NCBI GenBank assembly: GCA_965262665.1 | Contig: CBDHFR010000002.1 | Span: 682,001 to 746,000 of the forward strand | Direction of reading: 5' to 3' | Length of the DNA: 64,000 bases | DNA from: CBDBND01 sp965262665 | Lineage (GTDB): Bacteria; Pseudomonadota; Alphaproteobacteria; Rhodospirillales; Rhodospirillaceae | Shown: piece after piece, positions 18,808 through 27,281 of the stretch | How the letters are laid out: every line of letters starts with the position of its first letter | Numbering within the stretch: the first letter of the stretch is position 1 | Made by a program: the position numbers and the translations under genes | Notes under the pieces: generated by a model | Database searches by the model: none | What the model was told of the DNA's origin: nothing | Seen by the model: the letters and a program-made list of their open reading frames with translations, nothing else

Positions 18808-18981
18808 AGGTCCAAAATAGAATATTGCGGTGACTCGCCATCCACCGCCATGCACGAATTTTGTAATCGAATCAAAGTGTTCTAGGATTCTTGTTGTTCA
18901 CCACGGTTGCTGCCGGATCGCTATTTTATAGCGAGGTAGCACCACCAGTGCACCATCAGATGACGGCAACCTGGACCATCG

Positions 18982-19182
18982 ATGAAGGCTCTGATCAGCG
19001 AAAGTGTAGTCCAAAGACTAACTCCTAAAGACCGGTCTTATGATGTGCGCGATACGCGGCTCAAAGGTTTCATGGTTCGCGTCCAAGCCCGTACTGGCGC
19101 AAAAAGTTTTCTGGTTGATTACAAACGGGGCCGAAAGTTTACGCTCGGACGCTATCTTGTTCTTTCGCCCAAAAAACACTGA
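18982..19182 (+). pseudogene. Tyrosine recombinase/integrase, N-terminal fragment
   Basis: About 66 residues: 'LTPKDRSYDVRDTRLKGFMV' and 'TGAKSFLVDYKRGRKFTLGR' match the Arm-type DNA-binding domain (DUF4102-like) at the start of phage and island integrases. The sequence stops after 'LGRYLVLSPKKH'; the core-binding and catalytic (R..HxxR..Y) domains are missing. It starts at ATG 18982 beside the tRNA-Pro fragment. The 3' part seems replaced by the glucan synthase gene, whose stop is 9 bp away on the other strand. Confidence 0.7.
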
Positions 19183-19190
19183 TGGGTCGA

Positions 19191-21875
19191 TTACCTTCCT
19201 CTGACAATGCTCTGCAAAGACGCGCCGGCCTCGAAGGGCAACGGCTCGGCATGATCCGACAAGGCGCTGACGACGGCGACGAACACGCCGATGCCATGAG
19301 GCAGACATTGAACGACAAGCACCGTGACCCAGACGATGGCGGCGACATCGCCCGGTTGCGAGGTCCGTGATACGGCGACCGCCGCAACGATCCCTAGCAC
19401 GAACAGAATAGCTTCTGCGCGAGCCGCACCCAAAGCTTGCCATAGTGCCGCCGTCTCCTCGCTCTTGGGCGTGCGCAGGAACGGCTGTGACGAACTGAAC
19501 AATCCAAGCCAAACCGCCCGGCCGACAGTCCACGAAAGGCCGAGGCCGGCAACCGAGGCGGCTATAGCGCTGCCAAGACCGTTACTGGTTTTGGCCGCGT
19601 GGAGCCAGAGGGTTTTGGCGACCTTGACCAGAAACAGAAGAAGCACGACCGCTGACAACGCCATCATCGGCACGTCGAACTGTTTGGGATCGACGATCAT
19701 CAAGCTTGACCAGACGAGCGCTCCGACAACGAACAATAACGCGAACGCATCGGCGAACCACGGCAACCATCCGGCAACGAAATGATAACGCTGTGCCAGA
19801 GTCAGCTTGCTGTCTCGCGATCGAAGCGCCTTGGCATGGCGCTTAGCGATCTGCATGGCGCCATAGACCCACCGGTGGCGCTGAGCCTTGTAGGCGGCAA
19901 AGGTATCGGGCATGAGACCGCGGCCGAGACTTTTCGGCACGTAGATACAGCGGTAGCCGGCCTTAAGCAATTTGAGGCCAAGTTCTGCATCTTCGGTGAT
20001 GCACCATTCACTCCAGCCGCCAACCTCGAGCAGGGCGCTGCGCCGCACCGCCGTCATTGTCCCATGCTGAATGATCGCGTTGTGCTCATTCCGTTCGACC
20101 ATACCGACATGAAAGAACGTACCGTATTCTTGATAAGCCATGGCCTTGAACGGACTTTCGTCGGCATCACGATAATCCTGTGGCGCCTGGACGACGGCCA
20201 CGTTTAGATTGACGAAGCCAGGAATGACTGTCGTCAACCAGCCCGGCTCGACATGGTAGTCGCAGTCGACGACGGCGATGATTTCAGCCCGGCTGTCGGT
20301 GACATCAAGGGCCTTGTTGAGAGCCCCGGCCTTGAAGCCTTTGACCCCAACCATATGGAAAAAGCGGAACTGCGGCCCGAGATTTTCGCAACATGCTTCA
20401 ACCGGCCGCCAAAGCCGCTCGTCGCTCGTATTGTTATCAAGAACGATGACTTCGAAATTGGGATAATCGAGCGCTGCGAGTTGCTGCAGCGTGCGGCGAA
20501 CCACGTCGGGGGGCTCGTTATGAGTCGGGACTTGCACCGAAACGAACGGAGCGTAACTAGGCTCCGTGGTGGGCGGCGAGAAGCGTTCACGCCTCCACAA
20601 ACTGGCGACGAATTCCGCCGTCTCTGTCAATATGAACGCGGCAGCGAATCCGACGGTCGGGATGACGACTGCGGCGACGGCGACGTTCCACAAGTCTGCA
20701 TATTCCAGCACCGTCGAATCAAAGATCACCAAGGCAGTCAGGATGACCACGCCGAGCATGAATCCGAATGTCAGGTAGCCGACGAACCGTACGGCCGGCA
20801 ATCTGGTCAACAGCAAGGCACCGGCGACGAACACAGCGACGACTGATGCGAGCGCAAAGACTGGCCATTCGGCAAACGAACTCAGGGCCCCAGTGAGGGG
20901 AAACTTTAGGCCGCGCTCGGCATCGAACACGCCCCAGAACGCTCCCACGGCACCTTCCGGACCGGCCTTCCACGGCTGATCGTAAGCCTCGATTAAATAG
21001 TAGTCGTAGCGATTGTGCGCCGCGTGATCGAGAAATGTGCGGAGAAAAGCCGCTTCAAGGGAGGGTGTCGCAACTGCGCCACGCCGCATTCGGCCTTCGG
21101 ATGGCCATCCTGTTTCAGCGATGACGATTAATTTGGCCGGAAACTTGCTCCGAATGCGGGCCAAACGATCCTCAATGTAGGTCATCGCATCGTCGATAGC
21201 CACGCCATCCCAGTAAGGAAGCAGGTGAACCCCGATGAATTCGGATGAGCGGGCGATAACCGGATTATCGAGCCAAACGTTCCAGACATCCGCGCTGCCC
21301 ACCTCAATATTGGCCGGGATCGAGCGATTGACGTGAGCGATGTAGGTCGCCAGCTCTTGGACGGTAAGTTCTCCTCGCAGCACCACTTCGCTGCCGACAA
21401 AAACTCGATCGATGGTTTTCGGGCTTTCGATGATGACCTCGATCGCCCGAGCGACTTCCTTCTCGTTTAGATCCCGGTCCGGTCCGAGCCAGATTCCGAG
21501 TGAGACAGTCATGCCGAGACGGCGTGCCTCTGCCGGCACAATATCAAGACCGCGGTCGACGGTGTAGGTGCGGACGCGATTGGTGAAACGCGACAGGTGT
21601 TCGAGGTCGGTGCGGATGCGTTCTACCGGAATGCGGTCGAGATCGACCTCACTGTAAATTCCGCTCGGACTATAGGAAATGCCACGGAACACACCGGTCC
21701 AATCCGGCGCATACAGGGCGCGGTCCTGAAACGCCCAGAATCCCGCCGTGGCAGTGCTGACGATTACCAGCACAGCCACAATGAGAAGCAAAGATCTGCT
21801 CAAACCAAGTATTCCAAAATCTGTACGAGTATATCTGTCTATATCTGTCCAGCGCAATGCAACAAATTTCTCCAA
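19191..21875 (-). CDS. NdvB-like beta-glucan synthase: GH17 domain fused to membrane GT2
   Basis: 894 residues. After one membrane segment (about 28-48) there is a glycoside hydrolase family 17-like domain (about 58-325) with 'FRGISYSPSGIY', 'SLGIWLGPDRD', 'IEVGSADVWN' and 'VIAETGWPSEGRMRRGA'. Several membrane helices follow, then a processive GT2 domain with 'VPTHNEPPDVV', 'VIVLDNNTSD', 'AVVDCDYHVEPGW', 'CITEDAELGLK' and the QxxRW motif 'AQRHRWVYGAM', then more membrane helices. This architecture is known from rhizobial and Pseudomonas NdvB-type proteins that make beta-1,3 or cyclic beta-glucans using UDP-glucose; the GH17 part is thought to remodel or cyclise the chain. Its ATG is 4 bp after the stop of the upstream gene 21879-23525, so both form one operon. 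Product linkage is inferred only. Confidence 0.85.
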   Translation of the reverse strand: MEKFVALRWTDIDRYTRTDFGILGLSRSLLLIVAVLVIVSTATAGFWAFQDRALYAPDWTGVFRGISYSPSGIYSEVDLDRIPVERIRTDLEHLSRFTNRVRTYTVDRGLDIVPAEARRLGMTVSLGIWLGPDRDLNEKEVARAIEVIIESPKTIDRVFVGSEVVLRGELTVQELATYIAHVNRSIPANIEVGSADVWNVWLDNPVIARSSEFIGVHLLPYWDGVAIDDAMTYIEDRLARIRSKFPAKLIVIAETGWPSEGRMRRGAVATPSLEAAFLRTFLDHAAHNRYDYYLIEAYDQPWKAGPEGAVGAFWGVFDAERGLKFPLTGALSSFAEWPVFALASVVAVFVAGALLLTRLPAVRFVGYLTFGFMLGVVILTALVIFDSTVLEYADLWNVAVAAVVIPTVGFAAAFILTETAEFVASLWRRERFSPPTTEPSYAPFVSVQVPTHNEPPDVVRRTLQQLAALDYPNFEVIVLDNNTSDERLWRPVEACCENLGPQFRFFHMVGVKGFKAGALNKALDVTDSRAEIIAVVDCDYHVEPGWLTTVIPGFVNLNVAVVQAPQDYRDADESPFKAMAYQEYGTFFHVGMVERNEHNAIIQHGTMTAVRRSALLEVGGWSEWCITEDAELGLKLLKAGYRCIYVPKSLGRGLMPDTFAAYKAQRHRWVYGAMQIAKRHAKALRSRDSKLTLAQRYHFVAGWLPWFADAFALLFVVGALVWSSLMIVDPKQFDVPMMALSAVVLLLFLVKVAKTLWLHAAKTSNGLGSAIAASVAGLGLSWTVGRAVWLGLFSSSQPFLRTPKSEETAALWQALGAARAEAILFVLGIVAAVAVSRTSQPGDVAAIVWVTVLVVQCLPHGIGVFVAVVSALSDHAEPLPFEAGASLQSIVRGR

Positions 21876-21878
21876 GTT

Positions 21879-23525
21879 TTACTCCTCTGACTGAGCGGTA
21901 CTTGTGGACGCCTGCGCGCGCGCCGAAGGTGTGAAAGCGTTCAAGATTCGTGCACGCATGCTGTCCATCCGCCAGACCGGGCTGGACTCGTCTGGCAACA
22001 TACCCGAGGTCCACTTCCAGTCGCCTATGGCGCCGAGCAGCGAAGGTTCTCCGCTAATGAAATGGACCGGTACGTCATGCGGCGCTGAAGTGCCGCTTAC
22101 AAGGGGCGATGGCTGGTGATCGCCGACGATGAGCATCACAAAATTGTTCCGGCCGCGGGTGACAATATACGACTTTAATGTCCGCAAGACGTACTCGATG
22201 GCATGGGTGTATTCGTGTTTTAACTGTGCCCGGTCGAGCCAATCGATCCCGGTGAAGGGCTCCCGCGCCCGGTCAAATATCTCGCCCCTACCCACGGCAT
22301 CCCAGGGCACCATACGAGGAATTGGCGTCCATGGGTGGTGACTGGAGACCAGACCGATTTCGGCCATGACGGTGGGTCGATCAGAAGAGCTCAACTCGTA
22401 CTCGTCCAATATGGAGAGCGTGTATTGATCGGGCATCGTCACGTAGTGGAAAGGCGGCCCAGCATAATCCAGGTTTGCCGCAGTGTAGACTTTGTCGTAA
22501 CCAAAGAAGGCGGCTTCCGGCCAGGATAGCGTGATCTGGGGCATTACCGCTAAGGTGCGCCAACCGCTGCGGCGGAAATCAGCGACAAGTGTCGCGCGGT
22601 CGCGGATGAATAAGCTGTCGTAGCGTCGTTGATTATCGAGCCACAACCCAGACAACAAGGTGCCATGCGCAAGCCAGCTTTGACCGCCGAATGTTGGGGA
22701 GGTGAGCCACGCGCTTCGGGCAGCGAAGCCATTGGTGACAAGCTCGTCTTCAAATTGCCAAAGAGTTGCCCGCAGCGTCTCCGCGTGAGTCGGATCGTCG
22801 AGGGCCGTTCGGCCGTATGACTCGATAAAAATCAAGAGAAAGTCGGTACCCTTCAAGCCTGCGAGTAATCTATCCGATGGGATGGCGCGAGTTTGATCTG
22901 TCGCCATGTCATGGCTGAATTGCGCGTCATTGCGAATCCCCTCACTAATCGACCGCGCCCGCTCGGCCGCAAATTTGGTGGACTCCACGCTGGTTACCGG
23001 CCACCATGCCGAGCCAATCTTTATATCCTTAAGTCCAACGGCACCGATCGCCAGCATCCCCACAAAAACGATTCCCGGCATACGAAACCCCGATGGCCAG
23101 ATCGAAGCAAGAACCATTAGCGCCCACCGCGCGACGACGAATACCATCGCGATCACGGCCACGGCGGTAATGGCCAAGCTCACCCCGACAACTATTTCAC
23201 GGCCCCGGCTCAGGGTATGAAGGGCGATCCCAAAGAGCCCGGGGTCGACCAAAATGTTGAAGGGACGGGCAAAGCCAGTGAAGGCAATAAGGTTCGCAAA
23301 CTTAAGGACGGTCAGAACCGTCAAGCCGCTAGCGATCAGTGCGCATAACCGCTGCTGCCAAAGTCCATGCGTCAATAGAACCGCTAATGCGATAGCGGGC
23401 AACTCGGCGGGCAGGCGGACAAACCAAAGCGGTACGAGATTGCCGGGCCAATCAGGTAGCACCAGTACGATTTGCAGCACTGTCAAGGCGGCGGCGAGCT
23501 GCCCCCAACGTTTGAACTCAGTCAT
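21879..23525 (-). CDS. Membrane-anchored sulfatase/alkaline-phosphatase-fold transferase (LtaS/MdoB-like)
   Basis: 548 residues from ATG 23525 (a TTG 14 codons upstream is possible). Residues 1-195 carry about five membrane helices. The rest is a periplasmic phosphoglycerol-transferase/sulfatase-like domain: 'FLLIFIESYGRTAL' (metal Glu), 'TSPTFGGQSWLAHGTLLSG' (nucleophile region, Ser or Thr), 'EIGLVSSHHPWTP' and 'FVMLIVGDHQPSP' (metal Asp-His). This is the layout of LtaS and of MdoB/OpgB, which put phosphoglycerol from phosphatidylglycerol onto glucans. Directly upstream of the NdvB-like synthase in the same operon, it most likely decorates that glucan. The substituent is inferred. An Ala/Ser/Thr-rich tail ends the protein. 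Confidence 0.78.
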   Translation of the reverse strand: MTEFKRWGQLAAALTVLQIVLVLPDWPGNLVPLWFVRLPAELPAIALAVLLTHGLWQQRLCALIASGLTVLTVLKFANLIAFTGFARPFNILVDPGLFGIALHTLSRGREIVVGVSLAITAVAVIAMVFVVARWALMVLASIWPSGFRMPGIVFVGMLAIGAVGLKDIKIGSAWWPVTSVESTKFAAERARSISEGIRNDAQFSHDMATDQTRAIPSDRLLAGLKGTDFLLIFIESYGRTALDDPTHAETLRATLWQFEDELVTNGFAARSAWLTSPTFGGQSWLAHGTLLSGLWLDNQRRYDSLFIRDRATLVADFRRSGWRTLAVMPQITLSWPEAAFFGYDKVYTAANLDYAGPPFHYVTMPDQYTLSILDEYELSSSDRPTVMAEIGLVSSHHPWTPIPRMVPWDAVGRGEIFDRAREPFTGIDWLDRAQLKHEYTHAIEYVLRTLKSYIVTRGRNNFVMLIVGDHQPSPLVSGTSAPHDVPVHFISGEPSLLGAIGDWKWTSGMLPDESSPVWRMDSMRARILNAFTPSARAQASTSTAQSEE

Positions 23526-23667
23526 TTTGCACTTTGTCGTGATGATGGAGCTTTGCGCAATAGCCAAAGGGTGTCCGCAGAAAAGGGCATTGACAATCTA
23601 AAGTAAATAACCCGACAAGACCGCATAGAAGCACAGTCACATCAGTGTGCCTTTTTATATTTCAACC

Positions 23668-23741
23668 AATGCCCGCTTTGGGTCAGAAGCAGACGTTCTG
23701 ACAGGCACCAGCGTAAGTCCGCTAATAGCCAGAAGCGGATA
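23668..23741. repeat. Two degenerate palindromic REP-like units
   Basis: Within the 340-bp gene-free stretch 23600-23938, two related imperfect palindromes occur: CCGCTT-tgggtcag-AAGCAG around 23673-23692, and TCCGCT-aatagccaga-AGCGGA at 23718-23739 (perfect 6-bp arms). They resemble short dispersed repeats seen between genes in many alphaproteobacteria. No gene is seen in the rest of the stretch; an AAGGAG ribosome-site-like motif sits at 23890. Confidence 0.45.
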
Positions 23742-23938
23742 TAGACAGCCACCGCCGGGATGATCATAGCGGCAATAAGAGAACTGGGAGAAATTTCTTT
23801 TTCTGTGTTCGGTCAGCCCTCGAACACCTTGGTTTTCATTAACAAGTCAGGCCTCAAGTAATCCAACACATAGATAATACGACCCATTTAAGGAGTTTCT
23901 TACTTGAACAAACGCGTTTCAAACTGCAATGTCCTTAA

Positions 23939-24562
23939 ATGTCTCTCGGTCCTAAAATCAAACCATATGTAGAAACGGACGCCTCCAGTTGTGAGCGGCC
24001 GACCCGGGAAGATGCCGAAGACGCTGTACGCACTCTCATTCGCTGGGCGGGTGACGATCCTTCGCGAGAAGGGTTGGTGGATACTCCTGCCCGCATGGTC
24101 AAAGCTTATGAGGAATATTTCAGCGGCTACGATGTGAATCCCGATGAAATCTTAAAGACCACATTCGAGGAAACCAATGGCTACGATGAGATGGTTGTCC
24201 TCAGGGATATTTCTTTTTATTCCCATTGTGAACATCACATTGTTCCCATAGTCGGCAAAGCCCACGTCGCCTACTTGCCAGACCGCCGAGTTGTTGGAAT
24301 TTCCAAACTGGCTCATTTGGTGGAAGCCTTTGCACGCCGATTGCAGATACAAGAAAAATTGACAGCCCAGATCGCCGGTCACGTGAACGATATACTTCAG
24401 CCTAAAGGGGTGGGCGTGGTCCTGGAATGTGTTCATCAATGCATGACCACGCGTGGCATCAAACAGGAGGGAGCTAGCCTTGTAACCAGCACTATGCTGG
24501 GCGGCTTTCGTGAAGATGCAGAAACGCGGCGTGAGTTCATGGCTCTCATCGGCCTTCAATAG
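23939..24562 (+). CDS. folE: GTP cyclohydrolase I
   Basis: 207 residues. Converts GTP to 7,8-dihydroneopterin triphosphate, the first step to folate and other pterins. The zinc ligands are visible: Cys and His in 'SHCEHHIVPIVGKAHVAYLP' (about 97-100) and the later Cys in 'HQCMTTRGIKQEGASLVTS'. The 'DTPARMVKAYEEYFSGY' N-terminal block is standard. An in-frame stop at 23936 fixes ATG 23939 as the earliest start, and no good ribosome site precedes it. It heads a run of three same-strand genes with a creatininase-fold hydrolase and a RibD-like reductase, both of which have relatives acting on GTP-derived pyrimidines. It may therefore serve a dedicated pathway rather than, or besides, folate synthesis. 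Confidence 0.95.
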   Translation: MSLGPKIKPYVETDASSCERPTREDAEDAVRTLIRWAGDDPSREGLVDTPARMVKAYEEYFSGYDVNPDEILKTTFEETNGYDEMVVLRDISFYSHCEHHIVPIVGKAHVAYLPDRRVVGISKLAHLVEAFARRLQIQEKLTAQIAGHVNDILQPKGVGVVLECVHQCMTTRGIKQEGASLVTSTMLGGFREDAETRREFMALIGLQ

Positions 24563-24649
24563 GCGTTACCCTTGTTGCGGTTTTGGGGACACACTTACAG
24601 TCTTCAATAAAGGCGCACCTTCTCACCTAACGAATTAGATGTTTGTCGT

Positions 24650-25456
24650 ATGACTGAAAGTCTCAGCGGATCATTCCAAGACCTCACAACAGAGGGCCTA
24701 GAGCAACTGAATACGGAAACTGCGGTTGCTGTTCTGACGGTTGGTGCTACGGAACAACACGGACCCCATTTGCCCCTAACCACGGATACAATCATCGGCG
24801 AGGGCATCGTTTCCGCCGCACTTGAGCAAGTATCTGAAAAGGTCAAGGCTCTGGCACTCCCAACTATGCCCTACGGCGACAGCATCGAACATGCCGCCTA
24901 CCCCGGCACCGTCAGCCTCGATCCTCATACCCTTTTCGATGTTTGGCTACAGATCGGCGAGTCCGTCGCCCGTACTGGTTTACTTAAACTTGTGATTTTT
25001 AACAGTCACGGCGGGCAAATCCATTTGCTTGACAGCGTCGCAAAACAACTCCGGGTCAAACATGGTATGCTGGTGGTCAAGGCCAATTACATGCAGTTTG
25101 ATATTTTTGCCGATCTGTTCGATGCCAAGGAACTGCAATTCGGCCTTCATGGCGGTGCCGTTGAAACATCAGTCATGCTCCACCTGTGTCCGGATCTAGT
25201 CCGCATGGATAAAGCGGCAAACTTCAGATCCTCCCTGGAAGACATCATCGCTGATCAGCCACGCCTGAACGCGGACTCCGATGCGGCTTTTGCTTGGGCA
25301 AGCCAGGATCTGAACCCAGCGGGGGTTTGTGGTGATGCAACACAAGCCAACGCAGACCTTGGTCGCAAGGTTGTGGAACGGGCGTCGCGTATTCTTGCAA
25401 ACATGATAGAAGAAACAGCGACATTCTCTCTCGTGTCCCTGAACTCAAAACCTTAG
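24650..25456 (+). CDS. Creatininase-family amidohydrolase
   Basis: 268 residues. The family's binuclear metal site is intact: 'VGATEQHGPHLPLTTDT' (Glu, His, Asp), 'VIFNSHGGQ' (His), and 'LHGGAVETSVMLHLCPDLV' (Glu, where HAGEXETS is common). Relatives include creatininase, the archaeal FAPy-nucleotide deformylase ArfB that acts on a GTP-derived pyrimidine, and mycofactocin MftE. Placed between folE and a RibD-type reductase, a ring-opening or deformylation step on a pterin or ribosylaminopyrimidine is the best guess; creatinine is unlikely. It lies 87 bp after folE and 20 bp before the next gene. Confidence 0.88.
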   Translation: MTESLSGSFQDLTTEGLEQLNTETAVAVLTVGATEQHGPHLPLTTDTIIGEGIVSAALEQVSEKVKALALPTMPYGDSIEHAAYPGTVSLDPHTLFDVWLQIGESVARTGLLKLVIFNSHGGQIHLLDSVAKQLRVKHGMLVVKANYMQFDIFADLFDAKELQFGLHGGAVETSVMLHLCPDLVRMDKAANFRSSLEDIIADQPRLNADSDAAFAWASQDLNPAGVCGDATQANADLGRKVVERASRILANMIEETATFSLVSLNSKP

Positions 25457-25476
25457 CGGGTGAAAAGGGAAATCCA

Positions 25477-26385
25477 GTGCCCGCCTCCTCCAGTTCATTG
25501 AGTCCGGATACCATTTGGGACTTTCTCTGCAATTTGAAACAAGCAACCGCACGCGATGAATTTCCAGAGTCTGCCACATCCATCGGCTGGCATAGCGGTT
25601 CCGGATTGGACCTAAACCCTCGGCCCGACAGTACTGTAATGGCGGTACAGGACGATGCTGGTGATTGGTTGCCCGTCGAAGAACTACCGTCCGCGGCAAA
25701 GGGCATGCTCTTCCTTTATCTTGCGCCGGCAACTGCCCCACGAAATAAGCCATTCATCACCGGTCACTTGGGACAGAGCATTGACGGCCGTATCGCTGCC
25801 TCAAACGGTTCATCCCATTATGTCACCGGACCTGAAAACATCCTGCACCTACACCGTATGCGGGCCTTGTCTGATGCGGTTGTCGTGGGTGCGCGGACGG
25901 TCGAGCTGGACGACCCTCAACTGACGACACGCAAGGTATCGGGCCCCGATCCTGTGAGGGTCATTATCGATCCGACATGTCGAATACCAACCAATCACAA
26001 GATCTTCGAAGAGGCTCATATACCAACAATTGTGGTTTGCGACAAACGGTTTGCCGACGATACATCCGCGTCGTCTTCTAAGTTGAAAACATTGGGTTTG
26101 GACTCCGATGAAGGCAGGATTTCACCGAAACACGTTGTCGATGGCCTTTCTGCTATGGGTCTCACAAATCTATTCATTGAAGGCGGCGGCGTGACCGTTT
26201 CGCGTTTTCTTCAGGCTGGCGTTTTGACTCGCCTACAAGTCACAATCGCCCCCATATTGATCGGGGACGGCATTCCGGGCATTGCTGTGCGCGAAATTGC
26301 TGATTTATCGGAAGCGTTACGGCCGCCCTGCAGGACGGTTTCTCTTGGTCAGGACGTCATGTTCGATTTCGAAATGAGTCAATGA
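25477..26385 (+). CDS. RibD_C/dihydrofolate-reductase-fold protein with extra N-terminal region
   Basis: 302 residues, GTG start 20 bp after the previous gene. From about residue 90 it is a pyrimidine-reductase (RibD_C) domain: 'ITGHLGQSIDGRIA', 'DAVVVGARTVELDDPQLTTR', 'PVRVIIDPTCRIP', 'NLFIEGGGVTVSRFL' (the NADPH-site GG) and 'IAPILIGDGIPG'. In riboflavin synthesis this domain reduces the ribose of a GTP-derived aminopyrimidine with NADPH. The first 90 residues are not the usual cytidine-deaminase domain and look like an unrelated helical/short-strand region ('TIWDFLCNLKQATARDEF'). So this is probably not the housekeeping RibD. The stop overlaps that of the convergent methyltransferase gene by 7 bp. 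Confidence 0.85.
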   Translation: MPASSSSLSPDTIWDFLCNLKQATARDEFPESATSIGWHSGSGLDLNPRPDSTVMAVQDDAGDWLPVEELPSAAKGMLFLYLAPATAPRNKPFITGHLGQSIDGRIAASNGSSHYVTGPENILHLHRMRALSDAVVVGARTVELDDPQLTTRKVSGPDPVRVIIDPTCRIPTNHKIFEEAHIPTIVVCDKRFADDTSASSSKLKTLGLDSDEGRISPKHVVDGLSAMGLTNLFIEGGGVTVSRFLQAGVLTRLQVTIAPILIGDGIPGIAVREIADLSEALRPPCRTVSLGQDVMFDFEMSQ

Positions 26386-27281
26386 GACGAACCAACTTCA
26401 CCGTCTACCCAGCATAATAAATCTTCTTGCCCGATACAGAGCGTGGAAATTCCATTCTCTAGAAGAGTCATGCGGCGATTTAGCCAAGACTTGAGGCGCG
26501 AGCCGTGTTGTGGCTGCCATTGTGTCAGAGCTCTCACCCAATCGCGCAATAAAACGCGTTGCAATTCCGTATCACCAGCATGACTTTGGCCGTCCAATTG
26601 CCAAGGACTCTCACCAGTCACGACCTCATAGCCCTGCTTCTCCATAGCCTCTTTTAGGTAGCTGGCAGCCCTAGGTCCTAACGCAGCTCCGAATCCCTTG
26701 TCGGTTTCTTGATGTTGGTTCAAGAGACTTGACACCCACCTATCGTCGGCATCCGTCGGATCGAAAACCAAGTCTCCATTGTAGGACAAGGTAAAAAGAC
26801 AAGGTGGATGAGAACTGGCAACACGAGCAATAAATCGATCCAACCAGGATTCCGAAACCAAATCTAAAAAAGCTGACGCCGTAACTAGGTCGACATCATC
26901 CAACCCGAGTTTGTCGAGGTTATGATTAAGTTCGACCAATTCCGTTGTCACGGTCCAGCGGCCATTCGGAGTGTCTATCTCGATAAGGTGATCATCTCGG
27001 CTGATGGGCCAGCCTTGTGCTTGCGCCCATTTACTGATCGCCATTATCGCCGTCTTCAGGAGCCCTTCATCCGCATCGACCAACTGCCAGGATTGTAGGC
27101 CACCCAGAATTGGCGCCAGGTAGCGGAAGTTGCTTCCACGTCCAGCGCCCAGATCGATGATCATCCGTTCACGGCTGTTACTTTGTAGTAGTGATTTAAC
27201 TTTCGCGTTCAATCCGGCATGTCGGGCACGCCCATCGGCAGTTTCTCGTAAGGCTAGCCAATCGGCCGAAAACCCGGTCAT
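26379..27281 (-). CDS. Class I SAM-dependent methyltransferase
   Basis: 300 residues with a Rossmann methyltransferase core: motif I 'MIIDLGAGRGSNFRYLAP', motif II 'WQLVDADEGLL', and 'LDDVDLVTASAFLDLVSESW' for the next strand. The substrate is unknown. It starts with an ATGA overlap on the glycosyltransferase gene upstream (27278-27281), which implies translational coupling. With that gene, the PTPS-like gene and the dehydrogenase it forms a four-gene minus-strand operon. Confidence 0.85.
   Translation of the reverse strand: MTGFSADWLALRETADGRARHAGLNAKVKSLLQSNSRERMIIDLGAGRGSNFRYLAPILGGLQSWQLVDADEGLLKTAIMAISKWAQAQGWPISRDDHLIEIDTPNGRWTVTTELVELNHNLDKLGLDDVDLVTASAFLDLVSESWLDRFIARVASSHPPCLFTLSYNGDLVFDPTDADDRWVSSLLNQHQETDKGFGAALGPRAASYLKEAMEKQGYEVVTGESPWQLDGQSHAGDTELQRVLLRDWVRALTQWQPQHGSRLKSWLNRRMTLLENGISTLCIGQEDLLCWVDGEVGSSH

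Noticed and set aside
20253..20846. Plus-strand open frame opposite the glucan synthase
   Set aside because: Complement of a strongly conserved GT2 region; no recognisable protein.
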